This document shows, one piece after another, positions 1-5,554 of a DNA stretch of 5,554 nt. The notes under the pieces are model-generated. The model was not told where the DNA came from. It saw only the letters and a program-made list of their open reading frames with translations, and searched no databases. Position numbers and translations under genes: made by a program. Source of the DNA: Candidatus Aminicenantota bacterium (GTDB taxonomy: Bacteria > Acidobacteriota > Aminicenantia > Aminicenantales > Aminicenantaceae); NCBI GenBank assembly GCA_030615975.1, contig JAUWYH010000111.1, positions 1-5,554 on the forward strand, in the 5' to 3' direction. Numbering within the stretch: position 1 is the first letter of the stretch; each line of letters starts with the position of its first letter.

Positions 1-2
1 GA

Positions 3-1394
3 ATCTCCAATATCAAAGCTTACAAAATCATCCGATCGAGTTTTCCGGAGTTAGCAATGGCGACTCTTTCTGTCATCCCCGAAGAAGCCAATGTTACATT
101 CGCGGGCGAAATCAATTCCTCGGTGCGTGTGATCGGACAAATCCACACCCTCTCTGAGAAAGAAGTGGAGAAACACTATCTTAAGAATTTCGGCTATCCC
201 GCTGGCACTATCGATGTCAGCTATTCGACAAAGCAGATACTAGGGAAGGCAATGATTTTTCTGACGGAACGTCAAGGAGTCAAATTTATCAACTACGCGC
301 TCATGCCGGATAGAATCCAGACTTCTAAGACCGATGATGGTCATGAAACAGCCTGGCTTGTTTTTCATTTACGGATTGAAGACAAGAATGGGAAAACAGT
401 CTACCAGAGAGAAAATGAGATTCGCTTCAGACTTGATGAGGCCAAGAAAAAGGCCATGCTCGAGAGAAAGCTCATATTCAATGACTTTGCTCCTGTTATC
501 GAAGGAGAATTCCAGATCAGCTTGACCTGCTCGAACAAAACCAGCGAAGAGTTTTTCGTGCATGAACAGAAAGTCGTTGTGAACGATCAGGCGCTGCCGA
601 TTGTTGTAGGTTACGAAGTCAAAGAAACAAAACCTGACTCAATAATACCGTTTAGCCTTGATCCTTACAAAGTCCTTCTAGACCCTCGTTCACTCTTTTC
701 CTTTAAAGATTCCATAGAAGGGCTGATCCTTTCTGATGAGTCTCCTGAAATCTTTCTCATGAAAAAAAACGGGGAAGGCCCAATGAAGAAAGTTCAGAAC
801 GTCTCAAGAGAGGGAGGCTTAGTGATTTTCCGGCAGCTGCTCGAAGGCTTTAAACCTGGCTACTATGATCTTATTGTGAAAAGAAACGGCGCTGAGGTCT
901 TTCGTTGGAGTTTTTCCGTGTTGTCTTTTGAAGTGGCAAAGCCTCTCGAATTTGAGAGAGTCGAGCCCCTCTCCTTTCAAGAAAGCCTGCCTTTCATCAT
1001 CGGCCAGGAATATCTGAACAGCGGCCAAGTGGGGAAGGCCCTTGAGTCCTTTCAACAACTTCCTGAAAACCTATGGAATAATTCAACGCTGCCTGTGATA
1101 GCACGCGCCTATTATTTCGAGAAGGATTATGCGAGAGTGGTTGAACTTCTCGAAAGAGACACGATAGAAAAAAACTATCCTGTCCTGCTTCTGCTCGGTA
1201 ATGCATCGCTCGAAATAAAGAAACTCGACAGAGCTGCCATCTACTTTGAAGAGATCCGGAAATTCGGAGATACAGCCGAAGTCAACAAAATTCTGGGAGC
1301 CATTTACCATTCGATGGGAGAAAGAAGTAAAGCCAAAGTGTATTGGGACAGAGCAAAGAAGCTGGAAGAGGAGTCAACCAAAAAGAATCCTTAA
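3..1394 (+). CDS. TPR-containing protein, C-terminal part (5'-truncated by window edge); possible GWxTD-type protein
   Basis: The function is not recognised with certainty. The frame is open from base 3 through the first ATG at 57 to the TAA at 1392-1394. Residues encoded before ATG57 (ending SSFPELA) run smoothly into what follows, and there is no signal peptide at ATG57, so I favour an N-terminus outside the window. A GGAG at 47-50, six bases before ATG57, keeps a start there possible (445 residues). Numbering from ATG57, residues about 10-290 look beta-rich: one segment around 95-175 alternates strands and polar turns (AWLVFHLRIEDKNGK), and another around 215-290 resembles an Ig-like fold ending in FKPGYYDLIVKRNG. 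Residues about 310-440 form helical TPR-like pairs (GQEYLNSGQVGKALESF, LGAIYHSMGERSKAKVYW). The layout recalls the region downstream of GWxTD domains in Acidobacteriota/Aminicenantes proteins, but the GWxTD motif itself is not in the window. It is probably co-transcribed with the gene starting 23 bases downstream. The CDS is certain; the family is a weak inference. Confidence 0.8.
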   Translation: MSNIKAYKIIRSSFPELAMATLSVIPEEANVTFAGEINSSVRVIGQIHTLSEKEVEKHYLKNFGYPAGTIDVSYSTKQILGKAMIFLTERQGVKFINYALMPDRIQTSKTDDGHETAWLVFHLRIEDKNGKTVYQRENEIRFRLDEAKKKAMLERKLIFNDFAPVIEGEFQISLTCSNKTSEEFFVHEQKVVVNDQALPIVVGYEVKETKPDSIIPFSLDPYKVLLDPRSLFSFKDSIEGLILSDESPEIFLMKKNGEGPMKKVQNVSREGGLVIFRQLLEGFKPGYYDLIVKRNGAEVFRWSFSVLSFEVAKPLEFERVEPLSFQESLPFIIGQEYLNSGQVGKALESFQQLPENLWNNSTLPVIARAYYFEKDYARVVELLERDTIEKNYPVLLLLGNASLEIKKLDRAAIYFEEIRKFGDTAEVNKILGAIYHSMGERSKAKVYWDRAKKLEEESTKKNP

Positions 1395-1403
1395 GAGAAC
1401 GAG

Positions 1404-1411
1404 AAAAGGAG
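1404..1411 (+). promoter_or_regulatory. Ribosome binding site deciding the start at 1418
   Basis: AAAAGGAG lies six bases before the ATG at 1418-1420, a near-ideal Shine-Dalgarno placement. It selects this ATG over the in-frame ATG at 1343, which lies inside the upstream gene and would put 25 charged residues ahead of an otherwise clean signal peptide. Confidence 0.85.
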
Positions 1412-1417
1412 TTCTCC

Positions 1418-2347
1418 ATGAATACGATCAAGAAGATACTTTCTCCTGCAATTCTCCTTACTCTAGTTTTTGCTTTGCCCGGCCTTCAAGCTGCCACTAC
1501 AGGGGCTGTAGATGGCTTTGTCAAGGATTTGAAAACGGGTCAGCTCCTTGAAGGTGTTAAAATCACTCTGATTTCAGAAAAAACCCAATTGGCCTTTGAA
1601 CTGAAAACCGATAAGAGAGGCCATTTCCACAAAAGTGGCATCATCCCCGGCAAATACAAAATAATCCTAGAAAAGGAGGGCTACATCCCTCAGGGAGGTT
1701 CGATTCGGGTTTTTCTCGCGGAGACCATCCGTTTGGAATTGAAGATTGAATCCGCTGAGAACTCAAGCCTTGATGAACCTGCCTCAGCAGAGCCAGCAGC
1801 CAGCGGTATTGAATTGATTTCGGCAGGGAAGTATGCGGAGGCCATCACGAAATTCAGCAAAATCATCGAGCAGGCGCCGCTCAATCCTGTGCCGTATTTT
1901 TACAGAGGTCTTGCTTATGAAAGATCGGGATACAGCGAGGAAGCTCTAGAAGATTATCGGAAAGCAACAGAGCTCAAGACCGATTTTATCCTGCCGTACA
2001 CTCGGTCGGGCATCCTTTGGGCAAAAAAAGGAAATTTCGAGATAGCAGCCCAGTTCTACAGGAAAGCCATAGATTCCAACGACCAGGACTCAACAACGCA
2101 TTATAACTATGCCGTCTGTCTCATAAATCTTAGGAAGAGCGAGGAGGCCAAGGTCGTTTTCGAAAAATTGCTTTCTCAGGATCCAGATTATGTTGATGTC
2201 TACTATCAGCTTGGTATTCTTTACATAAGCGCTGATGAGATAGCAAGAGCAAAAGAGTTGCTTGAGATGTTCATAAGCAAGGATCCGGAAAATGAGAAAG
2301 CTTCTTTAGCCAGAGAAATTCTGAAAAGCCTTAACAGGGAGTTTTAG
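1418..2347 (+). CDS. Secreted CarboxypepD_reg-like / TPR protein
   Basis: This is a 309-residue exported protein, probably a periplasmic or cell-surface scaffold rather than an enzyme. Residues 1-25 are a classic Sec signal peptide: a short Lys-containing n-region (MNTIKK), a hydrophobic core (ILSPAILLTLVFALPG) and likely cleavage after Ala25 (LQA-AT). There is no lipobox Cys. Residues about 28-110 match a carboxypeptidase regulatory-like beta-sandwich (GAVDGFVKDLKTGQLLEGV, then a PGKYKIILEKEGY strand pair), a fold common in envelope proteins. A Ser/Ala/Pro/Glu linker at about 111-128 leads to about five TPRs at roughly 127-157, 158-190, 193-224, 227-257 and 261-291, with the usual Gly/Tyr/Ala/Pro positions (for example YRGLAYERSGYSEEALEDY). 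It follows the upstream TPR gene by 23 bases, so an operon is likely. Its stop is 7 bases from the stop of the convergent sulfatase-fold gene. The same architecture recurs in the partial gene at 4938-5554. The binding partner is unknown. Confidence 0.93.
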   Translation: MNTIKKILSPAILLTLVFALPGLQAATTGAVDGFVKDLKTGQLLEGVKITLISEKTQLAFELKTDKRGHFHKSGIIPGKYKIILEKEGYIPQGGSIRVFLAETIRLELKIESAENSSLDEPASAEPAASGIELISAGKYAEAITKFSKIIEQAPLNPVPYFYRGLAYERSGYSEEALEDYRKATELKTDFILPYTRSGILWAKKGNFEIAAQFYRKAIDSNDQDSTTHYNYAVCLINLRKSEEAKVVFEKLLSQDPDYVDVYYQLGILYISADEIARAKELLEMFISKDPENEKASLAREILKSLNREF

Positions 2348-2354
2348 GATCCGG
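2348..2354. other. Seven-base convergent gene junction
   Basis: The TAG at 2345-2347 (plus) and the stop read from 2357-2355 (minus) leave only seven bases between two convergent genes. The BamHI-like palindrome GGATCC at 2348-2353 is too short to be a terminator. No GC-rich stem followed by a T-run is visible on either strand, so any termination signal must lie inside the opposing coding region or be factor-dependent. Confidence 0.7.
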
Positions 2355-4859
2355 TCAGTCAGTTTTTGAACCCTTGATTTTCTGTTCGAGCGCTCTTCCT
2401 TTTTGGAGTTCTGAGTTGTAGTCTTCCTGCCTTCCAAGTCGGCCGTAGATGTCAGCCAGGATATAATGACCCAGGGGAGCTGATTCGGCTTCGGGATTGA
2501 GCTTGAGTCCTTTTTTGGCGAGATCGATCGCTTCTTCGTAATTTTCATTCAGATCGAGATAAGCTTTTGCCAGAAAGAGATAAGCCCGGGCATATTTCTT
2601 GTTCGAATCGATCGCATCTTGGAGTTTATGGACCTGTTCCCGAAGCATTCCCATTTTTCCGTAGAGGAGAGCAAGGTTGAAGTGAGCGGGGTAGGCATGG
2701 GGATGGATTTCGATCTCCTTTTTGTATTCCTTGATTGCGCTCTCTCTATCACCTTTTTCTTCATAGAGGAGCCCCAGATTATAATGCGCATCGGGAATGC
2801 GCGGCCTCATCTCCAAAGCCGTGTGGAGTTCTTTCTCGGCCGGCACCAGCATCTTTTTCTTCAAGTAGGCTGCGCCCAAGAAGTTGTGCGCCAGCGAGCT
2901 GTGTTCCGGATCGATGGCAATGGCTTGTTGGAGATGAGAAATGGCGCTTTCGAAGTCTTTGGTGTTGATATAAACTGACCCCAAATTGACATGAGGTTTT
3001 GGATCTCTCGGATCGATCTGGATGATCCTGTTAAATCCGGCTATGGCCTCTTCGTATTTTTTGAGCTTTTTGTAAGCCTGGGCAAGAGTAAAAATGGCAG
3101 CGCTGTATTCTGAATCGATCTTCAAGGCCTCTTTGCATTCTTCGATCGCCTCCTCGGCACGCTCGAGCTTCATGTAGACATTGGCACGCACTAGTCGTGC
3201 TTCTATGATTCGCGGGTCTTCTTTTATCACCTCATCCAGCTTCGCTAACGCCTCATCGTATTCTCGGTTCGACGAAGCTCCTTCGGCTATTTTGATCTTG
3301 TTATAGAGGATGATCTTGTCCTTCGGGTCCGCAAGATTTTCTGTTCTGCTCAGCTTTGCATCAGAAGTGAAACCGCCGATGTAACCCAATGCCATCAATT
3401 TTTCCCTTGTTTCGTCATCCAATTGTTGAGGACCTTTGTCCTCTATGCCTTTCTGGGACATCTTCTCTTCAATCGTTTTTAGCTGTTGAGCAAACTCGTT
3501 GCCCAGAGATCTGTTCTTGTTGAAGATATTATTCTGTTCACGGGGATCCAGATCCAGATCGTAGAGTTCAGGTCGGGGCGCCAGAATGTATTTGTATTTT
3601 GTAGTTCTTAGGCTCTTGAGTTCGCTCCAGCCGTAGTGATAACGAGGATAATAAGTCTCGCTGTAGGCTGGTGGTTCCTTCTTCAGCTTCCGGCCCATGA
3701 TCAGAGGGAGAAGACTTTGTCCCTGAACGGTCTCAGGAACTTGAAGATCCAGGAGTTCACACAGGGTGGGCATGATATCAACGTTTTGCACTTGGGTCGC
3801 AATGGTCTTCCCTTGGAGGTGCGCAGAAGGAATACGGATAATCAAGGGAACAGAGACGGTGGCATCATAGATGAAGAATCCATGGGCACTCTCATGGTGC
3901 TCTCCCAGGCTTTCTCCATGATCGCCGACGATGATGATCACGGTTTTTTCTAAAAGATCTCTTTCTCTGAGGTTCTCCAGGACCTTCCCGATCAAAAAAT
4001 CAACATATGCGATCTCTCCATCGTAGAGGCCCCATGGCTGTTTTTCATACTGACTTTTGTAAGGCTCGGGAGGCTCATAAGGCGTATGAGGATCATAGAA
4101 GTGTATCCAGCTGAAAAATCGCTTCTGGGAATTCCCTTCGAACCACTCAAAAAAAGCTTTGATGACTTCTCCGCCCTCTCTCTGGACAGAAGCAAGGGAG
4201 ATCTTCTTGTATTTGGCAAAATCGAAATTGTCGTAATAGTGATCAAAGCCTTGATCGAGGCCCCAACGGGAATCGAGCACAAAGGCTCCGATAAAAGCCC
4301 CAGTCGTCCATCCTTCCTTCTGAAGGATTTCGGCCAGAGTCACCTTGTCTTCTTCGAGATAGAAGCCACCGTTATCCCTGACGCCATGAAAAAGAGGATA
4401 GCTCCCCGTAAAAATCGATGAATGAGAGGGTAGAGTTAGCGGAGATTGCGCCGTTGCATTTTGAAACAGAATTCCTTCATCTGCCAGAAAGTCAATATTT
4501 GGCGTGCTGATCTTCGGATAGCCGTAGCATCCGATATGATCTGCCCGAGTTGTATCCAAAGTAAAAAAGAGGACATTAAGATCCGAAGGCTTCAGAGGAG
4601 CTATCATTTTTCTGATCTCAGACGATATTTCTTTTTTGCCATAAAACAAACCTTTGGCCAGGGTGAGATAAAAAAGAACGGCGAGAGCTGCTATCCCAAC
4701 GAAGACCACGAGAGAGAATGTAACCTTTCGGCGAAAAGCCAGCTTTGATCCTTCGCTTTCTCTCTGGATTTGTTGAGTCTTGACAGGCTGGGAAGCCGAT
4801 TTTTTGGTAGAATCGTTTCTGATATTTCGCCTTTTCTTCTTCGAGCGCTTGGATGCCAT
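2355..4859 (-). CDS. Membrane-anchored sulfatase/alkaline-phosphatase-fold enzyme fused to TPR array
   Basis: This 834-residue protein starts at the ATG read from 4859; an in-frame TTG at 4865 is two codons earlier, and neither has a strong Shine-Dalgarno. The first 46 residues are Lys/Arg-rich, then one membrane segment at about 48-67 (FSLVVFVGIAALAVLFYLTL) puts the rest outside the cytoplasm. The sulfatase domain (PF00884-like) spans about 93-440. Likely metal ligands are Asp102 in LDTTRAD and Asp313-His314 in VGDHGES; HFYDPHTPY (253-261) and HHESAHG (321-327) supply further active-site His. The nucleophile site reads T142-L-P-S-H, followed by SSIFTG, where classical sulfatases have C/S-x-P-S-R. 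Thr and His therefore replace the formylglycine precursor and the Arg. Thr is the nucleophile in LtaS and phosphoethanolamine transferases, so phosphoester or phosphotransfer chemistry is more likely than sulfate hydrolysis; the substrate is unknown. Residues about 486-515 (EKLMALGYIGG, DPKD) form a linker. About nine TPRs with 34-residue pitch fill 518-828. It has its own promoter at 4894-4922. Confidence 0.95.
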   Translation of the reverse strand: MASKRSKKKRRNIRNDSTKKSASQPVKTQQIQRESEGSKLAFRRKVTFSLVVFVGIAALAVLFYLTLAKGLFYGKKEISSEIRKMIAPLKPSDLNVLFFTLDTTRADHIGCYGYPKISTPNIDFLADEGILFQNATAQSPLTLPSHSSIFTGSYPLFHGVRDNGGFYLEEDKVTLAEILQKEGWTTGAFIGAFVLDSRWGLDQGFDHYYDNFDFAKYKKISLASVQREGGEVIKAFFEWFEGNSQKRFFSWIHFYDPHTPYEPPEPYKSQYEKQPWGLYDGEIAYVDFLIGKVLENLRERDLLEKTVIIIVGDHGESLGEHHESAHGFFIYDATVSVPLIIRIPSAHLQGKTIATQVQNVDIMPTLCELLDLQVPETVQGQSLLPLIMGRKLKKEPPAYSETYYPRYHYGWSELKSLRTTKYKYILAPRPELYDLDLDPREQNNIFNKNRSLGNEFAQQLKTIEEKMSQKGIEDKGPQQLDDETREKLMALGYIGGFTSDAKLSRTENLADPKDKIILYNKIKIAEGASSNREYDEALAKLDEVIKEDPRIIEARLVRANVYMKLERAEEAIEECKEALKIDSEYSAAIFTLAQAYKKLKKYEEAIAGFNRIIQIDPRDPKPHVNLGSVYINTKDFESAISHLQQAIAIDPEHSSLAHNFLGAAYLKKKMLVPAEKELHTALEMRPRIPDAHYNLGLLYEEKGDRESAIKEYKKEIEIHPHAYPAHFNLALLYGKMGMLREQVHKLQDAIDSNKKYARAYLFLAKAYLDLNENYEEAIDLAKKGLKLNPEAESAPLGHYILADIYGRLGRQEDYNSELQKGRALEQKIKGSKTD

Positions 4860-4937
4860 TGTCAATTACAGGATTGCTTCTTTGTGATGTTTTATTCTAA
4901 TGGCCGTGAAATGAGTTGTCAATAAGGCGCGCAATCA
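4860..4937. other. Intergenic region between the two minus-strand genes
   Basis: This 78-base spacer is the only real non-coding stretch in the window. It holds the promoter described separately and a short AT-rich leader without a clear Shine-Dalgarno; the purine run AAAGAAG is too far from the ATG to be convincing. The octamer ATTGACAA occurs twice on the minus strand: once overlapping the -35 box and once overlapping the start codon. No hairpin plus T-run follows the stop of the upstream minus-strand gene; the GCGCGC palindrome at about 4927-4932 lacks a loop and a T-tract. Confidence 0.65.
4894..4922 (-). promoter_or_regulatory. Sigma-70-type promoter of the sulfatase-fold/TPR gene
   Basis: Read on the minus strand, a perfect -35 hexamer TTGACA (4922-4917) is followed, after 17 bases, by TAGAAT (4899-4894), which matches the -10 consensus TATAAT at five of six bases. 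Transcription would begin near 4887, giving a leader of about 28 bases before the ATG at 4859. This placement supports the ATG start. It also implies that the sulfatase-fold gene can be transcribed independently of the minus-strand gene upstream of it. The assignment rests on sequence match alone. Confidence 0.72.
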
Positions 4938-5554
4938 TTACTTCTTCAGGCTCTCCAAGATCTCTCTAACTTGGGAAGCTTGAGGAGCATTGGGTTCCAT
5001 TTGGAGGAAGGCCTCAAAATATTTGATGGATTCCTCTCTGTTCTCTTTTTTATGGTATGCATAACCCAGCAGATAGCTCGTGTAGGAGTAATCCGGATTG
5101 TAGGAATAGGATGCTTTCAATTTTTCCAGGGCCTCGTTGATTCTACCATCTTGAAGCAGGGCTTTGGCTTTTGCGAAATTGATTTTCCCAAGGATCTCTT
5201 TCGTTTTAGGTTCCTCGGGTTTCAGCTCTAACGCTCTGACAAGAACTCTTTCGGCCTCTTCGTCCATGGCTTGCTGAAAGAGTAGGATTCCCAGGTTGAT
5301 GTAAGCCTCAGCAAAATCCGTCTTAAGCTCCGTGGCTTTCCTGAAGGCCTTGACAGCCTCATCTGTTCTGTTTTCCTTTGCCAGCTCTCTACCCTTTTGG
5401 AAGGAAGAAAAGGCTTCCCGTTGATTTTTTTCGTCAGAGCTGAGTTCGTCAGCCAGGGTGATCTCGAATTCCTGCCTGGAGCCGGGCTGAAGCTCCACGT
5501 CCATGCTGTAGCTCTTGTATCCCTCTTTTGTAACCGTCAAGACATACTTTCCGG
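4938..5554 (-). CDS. CarboxypepD_reg-like / TPR protein, C-terminal part (5' end outside window)
   Basis: The frame runs from the right edge to the TAA at 4940-4938; 204 residues are readable. No good start is present. A TTG at 5540 lies inside an obvious domain: the residues around it read GKYVLTVTKEGYKSYSM, the closing PGKY...EGY strands of a carboxypeptidase regulatory-like beta-sandwich. The missing N-terminus therefore probably carries the rest of that domain and a signal peptide. After a charged linker (ADELSSDEKNQRE) come about four TPRs, including FQKGRELAKENRTDEAVKAF, INLGILLFQQAMDEEAERVL and YLLGYAYHKKENREESIKYF. The protein ends REILESLKK. Domain order, the identical segment RKATELKTDF and the REILxSL tail match the complete gene at 1418-2347, so the two look like diverged paralogues. 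It is likely a periplasmic or secreted scaffold. It lies upstream of the sulfatase-fold gene on the same strand, 78 bases away, and may read through into it, although that gene has its own promoter. Confidence 0.88.
   Translation of the reverse strand, partial: GKYVLTVTKEGYKSYSMDVELQPGSRQEFEITLADELSSDEKNQREAFSSFQKGRELAKENRTDEAVKAFRKATELKTDFAEAYINLGILLFQQAMDEEAERVLVRALELKPEEPKTKEILGKINFAKAKALLQDGRINEALEKLKASYSYNPDYSYTSYLLGYAYHKKENREESIKYFEAFLQMEPNAPQASQVREILESLKK

Noticed and set aside
1343..1417. In-frame ATG at 1343 as the start of the secreted CarboxypepD_reg/TPR gene
   Set aside because: It overlaps the upstream gene, has no good ribosome binding site and would place 25 charged residues before the signal peptide. 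ATG1418 has AAGGAG at ideal distance.
2348..2367. GGATCC palindrome followed by a T-run as a terminator for the plus-strand operon
   Set aside because: The palindrome has a three-base arm with no loop, and the T-run lies ten bases away; no stable stem joins them.
2619..2978. Plus-strand open frame opposite the TPR array of the sulfatase-fold gene
   Set aside because: It is antisense to strongly patterned TPR coding sequence, has no ribosome binding site or recognisable domain, and its composition fits a shadow of the real gene.
2355..3310. DNA-level tandem repeats in the TPR-coding region
   Set aside because: The periodicity is at protein level (34 residues). The nucleotide copies are strongly diverged and do not form a DNA repeat array.
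4086..4421. Plus-strand open frame opposite the catalytic domain
   Set aside because: It lies wholly antisense to conserved sulfatase-fold motifs and shows no domain, signal or upstream ribosome binding site.
4860..4865. TTG at 4865 as the start of the sulfatase-fold/TPR gene
   Set aside because: It gains only two residues over the ATG at 4859 and has no better Shine-Dalgarno. ATG is the preferred codon.
4860..4865. Second TTGACA near the start codon as an extra -35 element
   Set aside because: No -10-like hexamer lies 16-18 bases downstream; that position is inside the Lys/Arg codons of the N-terminus.
5538..5540. TTG at 5540 as the start of the right-edge minus-strand gene
   Set aside because: It falls inside a recognisable PGKY...EGY beta-sandwich ending, and the frame stays open to the window edge.

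Overview
The window holds four protein-coding genes in two convergent pairs and almost no non-coding DNA. All four encode tetratricopeptide-repeat (TPR) proteins, and at least two carry export or membrane-anchoring signals. The moderate GC content, the Lys/Glu/Ile-rich proteins, and the combination of a sulfatase-fold/TPR fusion with CarboxypepD_reg/TPR proteins suggest an uncultivated or environmental Gram-negative-type bacterium of the Acidobacteriota/Candidatus Aminicenantes kind. This assignment is an inference from architecture and style; no marker gene is present.

Layout. Plus strand, 1-1394: the C-terminal part of a protein with beta-rich segments followed by TPR-like helices. Its frame is open to the left edge, so its true start is probably outside the window. 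Twenty-three bases downstream, behind a strong ribosome binding site, a 309-residue secreted protein (1418-2347) has a signal peptide, a carboxypeptidase-regulatory-like beta-sandwich and about five TPRs. The two plus-strand genes look like one operon. Minus strand, 4859-2355: an 834-residue, single-pass membrane-anchored enzyme of the sulfatase/alkaline-phosphatase superfamily fused to about nine TPRs. It has its own near-consensus sigma-70-type promoter at 4894-4922. Minus strand, 5554-4938: the 3' part of a second CarboxypepD_reg/TPR protein, cut by the right edge.

The complete CarboxypepD_reg/TPR gene and the right-edge gene have the same domain order, share an identical ten-residue segment and have closely similar C-termini. 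They appear to be diverged paralogues flanking the sulfatase-fold/TPR gene in opposite orientations. The sulfatase-fold enzyme has Thr where true sulfatases have the formylglycine-forming Cys or Ser, which points to phosphoester or phosphotransfer chemistry, or to an uncharacterised activity, rather than sulfate-ester hydrolysis. A reasonable but unproven reading is a cell-envelope module: a membrane-tethered alkaline-phosphatase-fold enzyme with periplasmic TPR scaffolds around it. No mobile element, CRISPR array, tRNA, rRNA or convincing hairpin terminator was seen.
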